From Scytonematopsis contorta HA4267-MV1 (GTDB lineage: Bacteria; Cyanobacteriota; Cyanobacteriia; Cyanobacteriales; Nostocaceae), in NCBI GenBank assembly GCA_019359035.1, contig JAHHIC010000053.1, positions 186,001 to 250,000 on the forward strand: a DNA stretch of 64,000 nucleotides. Reading direction: 5' to 3'. Position 1 is the stretch's first letter. Every line of letters starts with the position of its first letter. Below are positions 1 to 9,295 of the stretch, piece by piece. Position numbers and translations under genes: made by a program. Below the pieces are notes generated by a model. The model made no database searches and was not told the origin of the DNA. It saw only the letters and a program-made list of their open reading frames with translations.

Positions 1-42
1 CTCAAGCTGGCTAAAGTCGTAATTCCTTATTTGAAATTTTAG
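1..42 (+). CDS. possible 3' end of an upstream gene (partial)
   Basis: Frame 1 is open from the window edge to a TAG at 40-42 and would encode a 13-residue hydrophobic and basic tail. The other two forward frames close within 21 bases. The piece is too short to identify and could be chance. Confidence 0.2.
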   Translation, partial: LKLAKVVIPYLKF

Positions 43-300
43 ACTTTATCCTATTCGAGTGAATATTATTAATCAATGGCTCATTTGTTAAAGCATTTGC
101 TAAAAAAATCTTCCTTATCTTTCCCCGTCAACTACAAACTTTCAATATTATTGTCATTACTGATAACATAGTTAACTTTTGTAGTCGGGGAAAAATATAC
201 AAGGGGGATAGCCAAAATATCTAATCACTCCCGCTTCGCGACTTCTCAAAATTATATTATTATTTTATCGTTAGCTATTATTTATAAATATCTTAAAAAT

Positions 301-404
301 CTCACGCCTAAACCGGAGGTTTTACCGCAGGGTAGGCGCAAAGTCGCAAAGACTAAGAATAACCCTACATTGTCTAACTTTGCATCTTCGCGCCTTTGCG
401 TGAG
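301..404. repeat. nested inverted repeat (MITE/REP-like)
   Basis: CTCACGC at 301-307 pairs with GCGTGAG at 398-404. Inside it an imperfect stem joins GGCGCAAAGTCGCAAAG at 335-351 to the segment at 378-394. The block also carries a CCGGAGGTTTTACCGCAGGGTAG motif (split here as CCGGAGGTTTT, then ACCGCAGGGTAG); an inverted relative lies near 24325-24350. It is the only recognisable structure in the 415 bp before dam. Confidence 0.6.
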
Positions 405-457
405 GCTCATCTTCTAAAAAATTAAGCGCAATTTAAAATACTTTTATCTCCCTTCCT

Positions 458-1297
458 TCAATAAGACGTTATCACCAATTCTCCTATTGAACCTCGATTT
501 TTAATATTAGAATTAATTACTCGCGTCGCTTTTACTAAATGAATTTTAAAATCAATTTCCTTATAAATACTTCTAATAAATTCACAATCTGAATTACACA
601 CCATAACTTTTACCCCTCGTAGAGCCAGCTTAGAAGATATATCTCGTAAACGTATTTGGTCAAGTTCATTAAAAGATAGTTTACTATAAGCTGTAAAATA
701 ACTAGTCTGACTTATGGGATGGTAAGGTGGGTCAAAAAAAACAAAGTCATCTGCACTTGTTGCCTGCTTAAGCACATGAGAAAAATCTAACTCTTCAATA
801 ACCGAGCTTTGTAGCGCTTCTGACGCAGCTACAAGTATATCCAATTGACAAATCTTCGGATTATCGTATTTTCCTAATGGCACATTAAATTCGCCTTTTG
901 AGTTAACTCTATAAAGCCCATTAAAACAAGTACGATTTAAATAAATTAGCCTAGCCGCTTTCTCCACGTCCGTGCTACCAGGATTTCCACGCACCTTATA
1001 ATAATAGTCTCTGTTATGGTAGAATTCATGCAGCTTGAGTGTACCTAGCAACTCTTCAAGTTTATCCCTGACACAAAGATAAGTTGTAATTAATTCTGAA
1101 TTAATATCAGTCAAAACAGCTTTTGTCGGTAGGAGATAAAAAAATAGCGCACCTCCTCCTAAAAATGGTTCATGATAAGTTTTGTAATCATGAATGTTTG
1201 GGAGGTATTGCTTGTATTGCTGAATCAACTTACTTTTACCCCCTGCCCATTTCAAAAATGGACGAGGTGGTGCTAACTTTGGTAGTTGACTTAACAT
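458..1297 (-). CDS. dam: DNA adenine methylase (Dam family), orphan
   Basis: A 279-residue class alpha N6-adenine methyltransferase. It has the SAM-binding FLKWAGGK at residues 14-21, FLGGGA at 45-50 and catalytic DPPY at 189-192, in the order and length usual for Dam/MT-A70-unrelated D12 enzymes. Family members methylate adenine, commonly in GATC; cyanobacterial Dam enzymes of this type are generally solitary. No restriction gene is visible within the window, so a role in DNA marking or mismatch-repair-like housekeeping is more likely than restriction. The ATG start lies just after the FLK-containing N-terminus that the family requires; no strong Shine-Dalgarno is visible. Target specificity is inferred, not seen. 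Confidence 0.9.
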   Translation of the reverse strand: MLSQLPKLAPPRPFLKWAGGKSKLIQQYKQYLPNIHDYKTYHEPFLGGGALFFYLLPTKAVLTDINSELITTYLCVRDKLEELLGTLKLHEFYHNRDYYYKVRGNPGSTDVEKAARLIYLNRTCFNGLYRVNSKGEFNVPLGKYDNPKICQLDILVAASEALQSSVIEELDFSHVLKQATSADDFVFFDPPYHPISQTSYFTAYSKLSFNELDQIRLRDISSKLALRGVKVMVCNSDCEFIRSIYKEIDFKIHLVKATRVINSNIKNRGSIGELVITSY

Positions 1298-1449
1298 TTA
1301 ACTATAAATAAGCCGCTAAATTATCCGTTTTGACTTACGAAGAATATTTTATATGAAATTAGTTATTTACCTTCCACTTAGATTACAATTAAGTAGAATA
1401 AAAACATCAAAACAAATCTAGATTCTATAACAAAACGGTCTAAATTCAA

Positions 1450-1656
1450 ATGTTTGACGGATTTTGGGATAACGTTTTACGCTACTTTCGCTACTTTATT
1501 ACAACTCTTATCGGAGTAGCTTTAAATACCTTTGCTCCACTAGGTCGATTGCTTAAAAATCCAGTCACCTTAATAGCTTTGATTGGCTTTTTTGTTGGTA
1601 GTATAGTTTTCCTTAGTCTCACCCTGCGTGCGATGCTGGGTTTAAGCCCTGTATAA
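1450..1656 (+). CDS. DUF751 / Ycf33-like small membrane protein
   Basis: This 68-residue protein starts with an aromatic amphipathic stretch (WDNVLRYFRYF, residues 6-16), followed by two hydrophobic helices at about 17-31 and 40-61. The pattern and length match the DUF751/Ycf33 family of cyanobacteria and red-lineage plastids, whose function is not established. It lies 82 bp upstream of rbfA on the same strand, a pairing I recall from other cyanobacteria, so co-transcription is likely. Location in the thylakoid or plasma membrane is an inference. Confidence 0.8.
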   Translation: MFDGFWDNVLRYFRYFITTLIGVALNTFAPLGRLLKNPVTLIALIGFFVGSIVFLSLTLRAMLGLSPV

Positions 1657-1738
1657 AAATTATACTAAAACAACGGGAATTACTCCCAATTTAATTTAAC
1701 TAGAACTTGCACATCCTAGTCGCGGAGGCTATGTTTTT

Positions 1739-2146
1739 ATGGCTACAGACCGCCGAGTATCCCGCGTTGCAGAACTAATCAGACGGGAAGTAAGTCAAAT
1801 GTTGCTCAACGGTATTAAAGATGACCGGGTGGGTTCTGGCATGGTAAGCGTTACTGATGTCGATGTTTCAGGCGATTTGCAACACGCCAAAATTTATGTG
1901 TCAATATATGGCACAGACGAAGCTAAAACAGAAACAATGGCTGGACTCAAATCAGCAACCGGTTATGTTCGTAGCGAACTGGGTTCACGGGTTCGTTTAC
2001 GTCGCACACCTGAGGTCGTGTTTATTGAAGACCGTTCCATTGAGCGTGGTAATCGGGTACTTTCCCTATTAAATCGCATTCAAGAAGAACGTTCTGTTCA
2101 AAATCCACTTGATGATAAATATCAAGATAGCTCTGATGAATCCTAG
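1739..2146 (+). CDS. rbfA: ribosome-binding factor A
   Basis: A 135-residue KH-fold protein beginning with [18 protein letters not shown] and continuing with the [15 protein letters not shown] strand-helix core and [20 protein letters not shown] near residues 88-107, typical of RbfA. RbfA binds the 30S precursor, helps mature the 5' end of 16S rRNA and is needed at low temperature. The start is an ATG 10 nt after GGAGG (1724-1728). An out-of-frame ATG at 1731 is ignored. The C-terminal 20 residues are acidic and polar and probably disordered. Confidence 0.95.
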   Translation: MATDRRVSRVAELIRREVSQMLLNGIKDDRVGSGMVSVTDVDVSGDLQHAKIYVSIYGTDEAKTETMAGLKSATGYVRSELGSRVRLRRTPEVVFIEDRSIERGNRVLSLLNRIQEERSVQNPLDDKYQDSSDES

Positions 2147-2186
2147 TACAGCATCTTGTTAACAACCATCCATAAATATTAAATCT

Positions 2187-2214
2187 AGGTTGGGTTTCGT
2201 TTTATGCCCAGCCT
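2187..2214 (+). terminator. terminator-like hairpin after rbfA
   Basis: AGGTTGGGT (2187-2195) can pair with GCCCAGCCT (2206-2214), nine pairs including two G-U, with a 10-nt loop rich in T. It lies 40 bp after the rbfA stop. There is no clear U-run after it, so it may be a processing hairpin or a repeat relic. Confidence 0.4.
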
Positions 2215-3419
2215 ATGACTGTTAATAGAAAAATTATTAAATTGTAGTTTATGTAACATTTTGCTCGAAGGTAAGAGTGAGCAATTAAACAGACGTAAAT
2301 ACACGTTGTGCGTTTATATTTCACTATGCTGAATTTACAAATTGGGCAGTTGCATACAAAGCTTTTGTTTTTTGTGGGTGCATTAGTCAGTAAATTGGGT
2401 GCAAGCAATAAATAATTTAGTTCACACAAACTTTAGCTAACGGTTCAGTATACGTGAAGAATCTTGTTCAACATCACAACTGCAAATTGCGTGAAATCCT
2501 CCGCTATGAAAACATTTTGATAATAGACGTAGGTTACCTTCTATTCCTATAAGTGGAACTAAACAGGCTAATTGCCACCCGTGACTCGCCTATTTATCAC
2601 GTATTTACAGTTCTTGTGACAACGTTACAACAAAAGTAAATCTTTACAATAGTTAATTTATGTCCAAAAATAAGTTAACTTTCTTAACATTACGTAATAT
2701 ACTTAGTTGTCTATACGTAATCCATATCTATCAACTAAGTGTTACGTATGTAATATATATTGCTATTATTTGCGATAAATCGCTTAGAAGATAGCATTAT
2801 TTCCTTAACCTAAATTATCTAACTCTCTTCATAGAGGAGCAAGTAATAAATGAAAATGTCTGTTTAGGGGAACTGCTCAAACTAGGTTGTATCCAATCAA
2901 CAAAATCTTCCAAGAGAATGTTTAAGTAATTACAAAATTATCGGGGAGTTTTATGTAGCTTATGCTAAACACCATATGTGGAAGTAATTTACAAACTTCT
3001 CTCCTGTAAACATTTCTGGATTATTTACTTACTGATGACTCCCGTATCTCAAGACACAGTATTACGTAAGTCAGTTTGTATATAAACATCTCCAAATTTA
3101 ACCATTAGCACAACTTCAATCATGATTTATCTAACTCTATTCACTGTTTTACAAGCTTTTCAACATAATTTTCACAGCTATATTATTTAGTCAACTTTAA
3201 TTGACTTATCCTGTTTGATTTGATACCTTAGATATAAATGTCATAGATTTATGACATTCTTAACATTTCTTAAAATAATTTTAGGGTGCTTAGCGTCAAA
3301 ATGGAATTAGTTCCGTATAGTAAACTACAAAACCTAAGCTACGCGCTAATTTTTGCCATGTTAGTTACTGGCCTATTGAGGGAACACTACTTACGTATTG
3401 AATTGCGAGTAAACAAACC
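2215..3419. other. 1.2-kb AT-rich intergenic stretch without a convincing gene
   Basis: No ORF here has a family signature or a ribosome-binding site; the longest (complement 2202-2429) looks spurious. The visible structure is an imperfect inverted repeat at 2689-2755: ACTTAGTTG (2701-2709) pairs with CAACTAAGT (2732-2740), with TACGTA-rich arms outside and a further TACGTA in the loop. TACGTA recurs several times between 2690 and 2750 and TTACGTA again near 3060 and 3390. It may carry the promoter and a long leader of the DUF4327 gene or an unrecognised small RNA. Confidence 0.5.
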
Positions 3420-3656
3420 ATGAGTGTGAATACGGTGCCTACAATTAATTACTTCTCTCTTAACCTGATTCAAGACGAAGCACGACGACTGGTGCAAAAG
3501 GGAGTAGTCAGCCGACAGCAGCCTATTTATAAGCTTTGCCAATTTATTCCAGCCAGGGAATGGGTCTGCATCGAGTGCGAATTAGAAAAATGCGATTTCC
3601 TTTTACGCGATCGCATAGGGGATTTGATAGGTCGGGAAGAATGGGAAAACGATTAG
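3420..3656 (+). CDS. DUF4327 family small cyanobacterial protein
   Basis: A 78-residue protein with the pattern NYFSLNLIQDEARRLVQKG, then SRQQPIYKLCQFIPAREW and CIECELEKCDFLLRDRI, which I recognise as the cyanobacteria-restricted DUF4327 family. It has three to four cysteines around residues 40-58 in a C-x2-C-x4-C arrangement, suggesting metal binding or redox sensitivity, but no function is known. It stands alone after a 1.2-kb non-coding stretch. The ATG is preceded by an A-rich sequence with no strong Shine-Dalgarno. A HIP1 octamer (GCGATCGC, 3607-3614) lies near its end. Confidence 0.75.
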   Translation: MSVNTVPTINYFSLNLIQDEARRLVQKGVVSRQQPIYKLCQFIPAREWVCIECELEKCDFLLRDRIGDLIGREEWEND

Positions 3657-3977
3657 CAGCCGAATCAAATTCTGATTTAAGATTTTGGATTTGGAGTAGG
3701 TTGTGAAGGAGAAGACAGAGGAAATAAGCGTGCCACTAGGGCATAAATTATTATCATTTTGGCGTCTCCAGTCCAAAATCTCTGATTTCTTTCAAAGTCA
3801 AGATAATAGAGTCAGCATTTATAAACTTTTTCAAACAAGCGTCCACATTGTAGGGTGCAACTTGTGGCGTAAAGCAAAAACAAACTAGAAAATAAAATCA
3901 AATGCCAGAAATTACTTATGCCGGTGCGGTTTGAGACAATATTACCGCTCCGGTAAATTTTGAGGGTGGGGGGTAAC

Positions 3978-4334
3978 TCACCCCAATTGCTCCAAATACT
4001 GATTAACATCTTCAATGACGCGAGTTAGCTCAGCTTCGGTTGTTAGCTTAACGCTAGTGCTGCGAATCGTGAGCAACACTTTTGCTGCAAAAGGAGTAGG
4101 CCAGATATTTGGGTTGCAAAAAACTTCTAGAAACACATCCCCTGTGTAGCGATATTCTACTGGACGCTGGGGAACAGGCTTACTACCACCACCTGTGGTA
4201 GCTTTTGCCGTGTTTTCCTTAAGGCGTTCAATTAATAAATCCAACGATGCCTTTAAATCTTGTGCTGCTTGGGGTGAAAAACTAAAAGTGACTGAACCAC
4301 AAGCCAAGTTAAGTGTGAGGTTATTTGCTGGCAT
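3978..4334 (-). CDS. conserved hypothetical protein, 118 aa
   Basis: The protein has a beta-rich first 25 residues (LTLNLACGSVTFSF), a helical segment (QAAQDLKASLDLLIERLK, about 23-40), a Gly/Thr linker (45-55), and a beta-rich second half ending in a helix (TRVIEDVNQYLEQLG). There is no signal peptide or membrane segment. I do not recognise a named family, though the composition and ordered structure look like a real soluble cyanobacterial protein. It stands alone between a DUF4327 gene and a repeat array, and its function is unknown. Confidence 0.6.
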   Translation of the reverse strand: MPANNLTLNLACGSVTFSFSPQAAQDLKASLDLLIERLKENTAKATTGGGSKPVPQRPVEYRYTGDVFLEVFCNPNIWPTPFAAKVLLTIRSTSVKLTTEAELTRVIEDVNQYLEQLG

Positions 4335-4402
4335 GATTATTTGCTGTCTTAGATGGATAATTCTCCTATGTTAGCTGAATCTAGCACCAGCCTGAATAAA
4401 CG

Positions 4403-4562
4403 GTAGGGACGCGATTAATTGTATGTAGAGACGCGATTAATTGTATGTAGAGACGCGATTAATTGTATGTAGAGACGCGATTAATTGTATGTAGAGACGC
4501 GATTAATTGTATGTAGAGACGCGATTAATTGTATGTAGAGACGCGATTAATCGCGTCTCTAC
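4403..4562. repeat. 22-bp tandem array (7 copies) ending in a 28-bp perfect palindrome
   Basis: Copies start at 4403, 4425, 4447, 4469, 4491, 4513 and 4535, each beginning GTAGAGACGCGATTAATTG (first copy GTAGGGAC) and followed by TAT. The last copy switches into its own complement, giving a perfect palindrome at 4535-4562 whose left half is GTAGAGACGCGATT. Related palindromes are at 17473-17500 and 42200-42223. There are no spacers, so this is not CRISPR. Confidence 0.95.
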
Positions 4563-4739
4563 ATTTATCAGCATTATATTAATTAAATAAATAAATTAAT
4601 TAAAAATACTTGCAATAAAAGCAAGGTAATATTGATACTTATCGCCAGATATAATCCTTACTGTGTAACACTTTGATATACCTAATTAACAGTTTACGAT
4701 TTACATTAGAAGTAACAGAATCTTCTATGTAAATCCTCT

Positions 4740-5639
4740 ATGACCTTTGATAACCGGAGCATCGTCCGCAAGGTTTTAATCATAACTTTGCTGTTAAATT
4801 TATTTGTCATGGGACTAAAAGCGGTAGTTGGCTACTGGACAGGTTCCCTGAGCTTAATAGCTGATGCATTGCACAGCGTGACCGATAGTGCAAATAATGT
4901 TTTAGGGTTAATTGCCAGTAGATTTTCTTCTCCCTATCCCGATAGAGAACATCCCTACGGACATTTAAAATTTGAAGCAGTGGGAGCCTTAGGGATATCA
5001 GCGTTTTTGGGGATTGCGTGTTTTGAAATTCTCCAAGGTGCTATCGAACGGATTATTAACGGTGGAAACCCTGTAAGAATCTCAGCACCTGAATTATGGC
5101 TATTGCTAATAGTCCTAGGGGTAAATATTTTTGTTGCCTTTTACGAGCGTGGTGTGGGAAAACGAGTCGGTAGCGCCATATTAATTGCTGACTCTCAGCA
5201 TACAATGAGCGATATTTGGGTAACTATCTCAGTTATTGCTGGTTTAATCGGTGTTTTTCTTGGTTACCAATGGTTAGACGTAGTTTTATCCTTCCCAGTA
5301 GCATTGATGGTATTTTGGAGTGGTTGGTCAGTACTAAAAGAAAACTTACCTTGGCTTGTTGACCAAATGGCAATTGCACCAGAAATTATTTATGAAATAG
5401 TCATGGAAGTTCCGGGTGTAATAAACTGCCATGATATAGCCTCACGAGGTGTAGTTGGTCGTCAAATGTTTATCGAAATGCATTTGATAGTAGGAGCAAC
5501 AGAAGTAGACAGAGCGCACGAGATTACTGAAGCAGTGGAAGCAAAACTGGAAGAGCGATTTTCCCCTGTCAGAATATTGATTCATGTCGAACCATCAAGC
5601 TATAAATCAACTCAAATAAGCTTTGGCAACAGATTGTAA
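4740..5639 (+). CDS. cation diffusion facilitator transporter (Zn-type)
   Basis: A 299-residue CDF protein with six predicted membrane helices and a C-terminal cytoplasmic domain from about residue 215. The metal site looks like H45-x3-D49 in TM2 (ADALHSVTD) and H154-x3-D158 in TM5 (ADSQHTMSD). HxxxD in both helices is associated with Zn2+ (or Co/Cd) exporters rather than DxxxD Mn/Fe ones. HPYGH at 71-75 lies in the cytoplasmic loop. It probably exports divalent metal by proton antiport. A second, distantly related CDF gene lies at 31496. The ATG follows about 180 bp of AT-rich sequence after the 22-bp array. Confidence 0.9.
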   Translation: MTFDNRSIVRKVLIITLLLNLFVMGLKAVVGYWTGSLSLIADALHSVTDSANNVLGLIASRFSSPYPDREHPYGHLKFEAVGALGISAFLGIACFEILQGAIERIINGGNPVRISAPELWLLLIVLGVNIFVAFYERGVGKRVGSAILIADSQHTMSDIWVTISVIAGLIGVFLGYQWLDVVLSFPVALMVFWSGWSVLKENLPWLVDQMAIAPEIIYEIVMEVPGVINCHDIASRGVVGRQMFIEMHLIVGATEVDRAHEITEAVEAKLEERFSPVRILIHVEPSSYKSTQISFGNRL

Positions 5640-5644
5640 TAAAA

Positions 5645-5794
5645 GAACCCCACCCCCCAACCCCCCTCCCCGCAAGCGGGGAGGGGGGCTACAAAAAAGA
5701 CAGACATAGTATTAATTTTTAAAATCAAGAAAATATTTATCATAAATCGTAGCCCCCTCCCCGTTTACGGGGAGGGGGTTGGGGGTGGGGTTTT
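5645..5794. repeat. large inverted repeat between convergent genes
   Basis: A C-rich arm (5646-5692) and a G-rich arm (5748-5793) are near complements separated by about 55 AT-rich bases. Each arm also contains its own hairpin: CCCCTCCCC-GCAA-type loop-GGGGAGGGG on the left and CCCCTCCCC-GTTTAC-GGGGAGGG on the right. It lies between the CDF stop and the guaA stop and could act as a bidirectional terminator. A shorter relative follows glyA at 40762-40787. Confidence 0.8.
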
Positions 5795-5796
5795 CT

Positions 5797-7419
5797 TCAC
5801 TCCCACTCGATGGTTCCGGGTGGCTTAGATGTGATGTCTAACACGACTCGGTTAACGCCTTTGACTTCATTTACAATTCGGTTAGAAATAGCTTCCAGTA
5901 CGTCATAAGGAACTCGTGCCCAATCAGCAGTCATTCCGTCTTCGCTGGTAACAATTCGCAGAACAATAGGATAAGCGTAAGTTCTTTGGTCACCCATTAC
6001 ACCAACACTACGAATAGGTAACAAAACAGCAAAAGCCTGCCAATAATCGTGATACAAGCCGCGTTGATTGATTTCCTGACGAACAATTAAATCAGCATCA
6101 CGTAATATATTCAACCTTTCAGAAGTAATTTCACCGATAATACGAATTGCTAAACCAGGCCCGGGGAAGGGATGACGCTGAACAATTTCTTCTGGTAAAC
6201 CGATAGAGCGTCCGACTTTACGAACCTCATCTTTGAAAAGTTTCCTTAATGGCTCTACCAATTTAAAACGCAGGTCTTTGGGTAATCCTCCAACGTTGTG
6301 GTGACTCTTAATTTTTACTGCTACCCGTTCCCCTGTTTGTGGGTCAACATTGGTATCGGCAGATTCAATTACATCTGGATACAAAGTACCCTGAGCTAAA
6401 TAATCAAAAGGCCCAAGCTTTCTGGATGTTTCCTCAAAAGCTTGAATAAATTCGTGCCCGATAATACGACGCTTTTCTTCGGGGTCAGTAACACCATCCA
6501 AGGCTGTAATAAAGCGTTCGCGAGCATTTACGTATTCAACAGGAATGTGGAACTGTTCTTTAAATAATTTCAGTAAGCGTTCTGGCTCTAACTTACGCAT
6601 AAAGCCTTGGTCAATAAAGACACAAGTTAGCTGTTCACCAATGGCTCTATACAATAAAAACGCCAAGGTTGAAGAATCGACACCACCAGAAAGAGCTAAA
6701 AGCACTCGTTTGTTACCGACTTTAGCGCGAATTTCGCGAACAGCTTCTTCAACGAAAGCCTCTGTTGTCCAGGTGGGTTTACACTCGCAAATTTGATAAA
6801 CAAAATTACGAATTAGAGCTAAACCACCTAAGGAATGTACCACTTCTGGATGGAACTGCACCCCGTAAAGCTTCTTCTCGTGATTTGCAATAGCCGCACA
6901 AGGAGTATTTTCTGTGTGAGCTAGTAATTCAAACCCAGAAGGCATTTTAGTTACCGAGTCACCATGACTCATCCACATAGTAATGCCATCTTCGACATTG
7001 CAAAGCAGGTCTGTTGAGTCATCAATAAACAATGATGCTTTACCATACTCACCACGGTCAGCTTTTGCAACTTCGCCACCCAATTGTTGCACCATCAGCT
7101 GCATTCCGTAACATACGCCTAAAATGGGAACTCCCAAATTCCAAATTTCTGGGTCACAATGGGGTGCTCGTTGGTCATAAACCGAACTAGGTCCCCCGGA
7201 GAAAATTATTCCTTTAGGATTTAATTGACGAAGTTGTTCAGCTGTGGTGCGATAGGAAAGGACTTCGGAGTATACTTGAGTCTCGCGGATTCTACGGGCA
7301 ATTAACTCGGAATACTGAGAGCCGAAATCAAGAATCACAATTATTTGTCGATTAATTTGTGTTTCGACTTCAGCTATTTGGGGTGCTTGTTCTGTGAGTA
7401 GAGTCACCGCTGTTTTCAT
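5797..7419 (-). CDS. guaA: GMP synthase (glutamine-hydrolysing)
   Basis: It converts XMP, glutamine and ATP to GMP in the last step of guanine nucleotide synthesis. A class I amidotransferase domain (residues about 25-215) carries the nucleophile C103 in GVCYGMQ and a HPE motif. The ATP-pyrophosphatase domain has the P-loop-like ALSGGVDSS. The GMP synthase dimerisation domain follows and the protein ends in [10 protein letters not shown] chose the ATG at 7419 (540 aa), the usual length. An in-frame ATG at 7506 would add 29 hydrophobic residues not expected in this enzyme. Neither start has a strong Shine-Dalgarno. Confidence 0.95.
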   Translation of the reverse strand: MKTAVTLLTEQAPQIAEVETQINRQIIVILDFGSQYSELIARRIRETQVYSEVLSYRTTAEQLRQLNPKGIIFSGGPSSVYDQRAPHCDPEIWNLGVPILGVCYGMQLMVQQLGGEVAKADRGEYGKASLFIDDSTDLLCNVEDGITMWMSHGDSVTKMPSGFELLAHTENTPCAAIANHEKKLYGVQFHPEVVHSLGGLALIRNFVYQICECKPTWTTEAFVEEAVREIRAKVGNKRVLLALSGGVDSSTLAFLLYRAIGEQLTCVFIDQGFMRKLEPERLLKLFKEQFHIPVEYVNARERFITALDGVTDPEEKRRIIGHEFIQAFEETSRKLGPFDYLAQGTLYPDVIESADTNVDPQTGERVAVKIKSHHNVGGLPKDLRFKLVEPLRKLFKDEVRKVGRSIGLPEEIVQRHPFPGPGLAIRIIGEITSERLNILRDADLIVRQEINQRGLYHDYWQAFAVLLPIRSVGVMGDQRTYAYPIVLRIVTSEDGMTADWARVPYDVLEAISNRIVNEVKGVNRVVLDITSKPPGTIEWE

Positions 7420-7859
7420 GGTAGAGGATGTGTGAATTGGAGAGTTAAAGGAAAATAAACAGGAAGAAAAAGAAAAATAGCTAGCCAATGCTCTAATGTA
7501 GACCATTGCCCCATCCTGTCAGGCTGCAACTAACAGACATGTAATGGTGAAAATAAGTGAACACAGATGCTGTAATAAGTTACATCTGCTTTGAGTAAGA
7601 ACCAAAAGCTCCAGATTTGGAGATAAACAAACCCAGGGTTAGTGATTAAAAAGAATATTTATTGGAACTATAGATTATTATTCATAATAAATTAACATAA
7701 ATTAGTCAGTTGTATACGGGCTGTTATATTCTTTACGATTATTTTTTTATTCACGTCTGTCTATTAAACGCGCTTAAGCGCTATTAGTAATATGTGCGCT
7801 TTTACTCATAGCAGAAATTTGCCAAAGTTTTCCAAAGTTTGATAGCTGCCTTCTTCTGG
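7420..7859. other. intergenic region upstream of guaA
   Basis: No gene is seen. A 12-bp perfect palindrome GCGCTTAAGCGC lies at 7770-7781 and a short direct repeat (CCAAAGTTT) near 7832-7850. The guaA promoter should lie in this stretch, but I cannot place it. Confidence 0.4.
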
Positions 7860-8159
7860 TCAAACTCCTGCTTTTTGGAGTAGAACTTCCATTGCAGACC
7901 AAGGAAGTGCTTGTTCGATATAGCGGGGTGCTTCAGGAGTATAAGGGCTAGCAACTCGGTCTATATTGATTATTTTTGCCGTGTCTGGTATCACGGGTAT
8001 ATCTGGGTCAAATGCTGTTGGACGCATCAAAGAGCTAGAAAAGCCTTTGAATATAGCAATTTGGTCTTGTTCTCCATCAATTTCTACCGTCACCAAGAGG
8101 ACTTCTTGAGGTCGCTTAACAGTGTACTGTTCTAAACGCTTACCGATAAAATTACTCAT
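7860..8159 (-). CDS. conserved cyanobacterial/plastid hypothetical protein, 99 aa
   Basis: A soluble 99-residue protein with VTVEIDGEQDQIAIFKGFSSSL (24-45), SLMRPTAFDPDIPVIPD and a C-terminal PRYIEQALPWSAMEVLL. The pattern resembles a conserved family shared by cyanobacteria and plant chloroplasts (I recall DUF7734, with low certainty). No catalytic motif is visible. It lies 50 bp downstream of the DUF3177 gene on the same strand and is probably co-transcribed with it. Its function is unknown. Confidence 0.7.
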   Translation of the reverse strand: MSNFIGKRLEQYTVKRPQEVLLVTVEIDGEQDQIAIFKGFSSSLMRPTAFDPDIPVIPDTAKIINIDRVASPYTPEAPRYIEQALPWSAMEVLLQKAGV

Positions 8160-8209
8160 AGAAAAATATTACCAGTAGGGGTACAAATTTTTTTTGCACC
8201 CCTGATGAA

Positions 8210-8800
8210 TTATTGAGGAATTGCTGAACGTCCTTGTTTGGAGAGCTTGAAGGAAATAAAGTAAATAAAGCTCAAGACGTAAACGAACAAACCTACTATA
8301 CCCATAACGCCCAAAAAACCAGTTTTTGTGTTGTGGTGCAAAAAGTCTTTGTACATTAGTGGTGGTTCTAACCAAACACTACAAGATGGACTTGAGGCTA
8401 TTTGAGAGAAAGCGCAACCCAAAAAAGGTATCGCTGTGATGACGCCTACAATACAATAAATTGTTGTTGCCCAACGCCAAGAAGTGAAAATCAATTTCAA
8501 CAAATTGTTGGGGTGATACTCAATTTCATCATTGAGGTCTACCCAGAACCAAAGTGAAATGGGAATTAACGACCTCGCTATTATTCCCGTAAGAAAGCTT
8601 ATTGGATATTGAGCAATCATCATATAAACTGTAATCATCAGCAAACTAGAGACCCGCCAATAAATAATAAGCAAGCGCTGCATAGCTTCAGATTTTTGTA
8701 CAAACGCCCAAATCAAAAGAATTAGAGGAATAATTACCGTAAATAACACTGCCACTCGGTAGTCTAGCCAGACTAGAGGACGAAACCAAATATCGCTCAT
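8210..8800 (-). CDS. DUF3177 family membrane protein
   Basis: A 196-residue integral membrane protein with about five hydrophobic helices (roughly 15-33, 43-62, 64-86, 108-130, 163-185). The N-terminus WFRPLVWLDYRVAVL and the internal WVDLNDEIEYHPNNLLKLIFTSWRW region (split around residues 86-110) match the cyanobacteria-specific DUF3177 family. No function is established for this family. It is the first gene of a probable two-gene unit with the 99-aa protein downstream. Confidence 0.8.
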   Translation of the reverse strand: MSDIWFRPLVWLDYRVAVLFTVIIPLILLIWAFVQKSEAMQRLLIIYWRVSSLLMITVYMMIAQYPISFLTGIIARSLIPISLWFWVDLNDEIEYHPNNLLKLIFTSWRWATTIYCIVGVITAIPFLGCAFSQIASSPSCSVWLEPPLMYKDFLHHNTKTGFLGVMGIVGLFVYVLSFIYFISFKLSKQGRSAIPQ

Positions 8801-9152
8801 GATTTTTCTCTAACTATAAATAAAAAATATTTGCTGTTTCCTTTGTATCAAAGCAGAACTGCCTACTAGTTATCAAGAATGCTCCCTGGTATCCAATTTT
8901 GCAAGTCCGCGAAACATGGCTAACCTGTTGCTAAAGCCAATACCTCTTGATTTGATAGGGTGCTAAACAAAAATATTCTTGATAAAAAATTGTTGATCCC
9001 GAATTTTTTGTATAAAAATTTGATAAATTGCTTTAAATGGTGTTACTTAATTTTGCCCTCGCAAGCGATATGTTAACACCTCCTTTGAATGCAGAAGGTG
9101 CTGCTGTAACAGACACCCTCACATTATCTATTGACTCATGATTTTTAGACCT

Positions 9153-9263
9153 AGAACTAAAGTTCTGGCTAAAAGCTTAAACCCGTTGTAAACGGGTTGA
9201 AATATTTATTTTGGTTAGCTTTAGCTAACTTTCGCTTTTAGCCAGAAATTTATTTCTCGGCTC
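9153..9263. repeat. double-hairpin element (copy 1)
   Basis: A 12-bp perfect stem CTGGCTAAAAGC (9165-9176) / GCTTTTAGCCAG (9234-9245) encloses two small hairpins: AACCCGTT...AACGGGTT at about 9180-9197 and GTTAGC-TTTA-GCTAAC at 9214-9229. Outside lie AACTAAAGTT and AAATAAATTT tracts. A second copy is at 24183-24290. It is the main content of the 495-bp gap between the DUF3177 and cp12 genes. The small size, paired ends and lack of coding capacity suggest a non-autonomous mobile element. Confidence 0.8.
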
Positions 9264-9295
9264 TTTATAACGTCTTGAAAATCCGTCAATCGAAT

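Noticed and set aside
2202-2429. 75-codon minus-strand ORF after rbfA
   Set aside because: Low-complexity composition and overlap with the rbfA terminator-like hairpin.
3703-3888. 61-codon GTG ORF
   Set aside because: No family signature, no good ribosome-binding site and atypical composition.
4403-4562. CRISPR array suspicion for the 22-bp and the 20114 14-bp arrays
   Set aside because: Repeats are contiguous, with no spacers, and no cas gene is present.
7420-7506. 29-residue N-terminal extension of GuaA resembling a signal peptide
   Set aside because: GMP synthase is cytoplasmic and the shorter form has the normal length; it is kept only as an alternative start.
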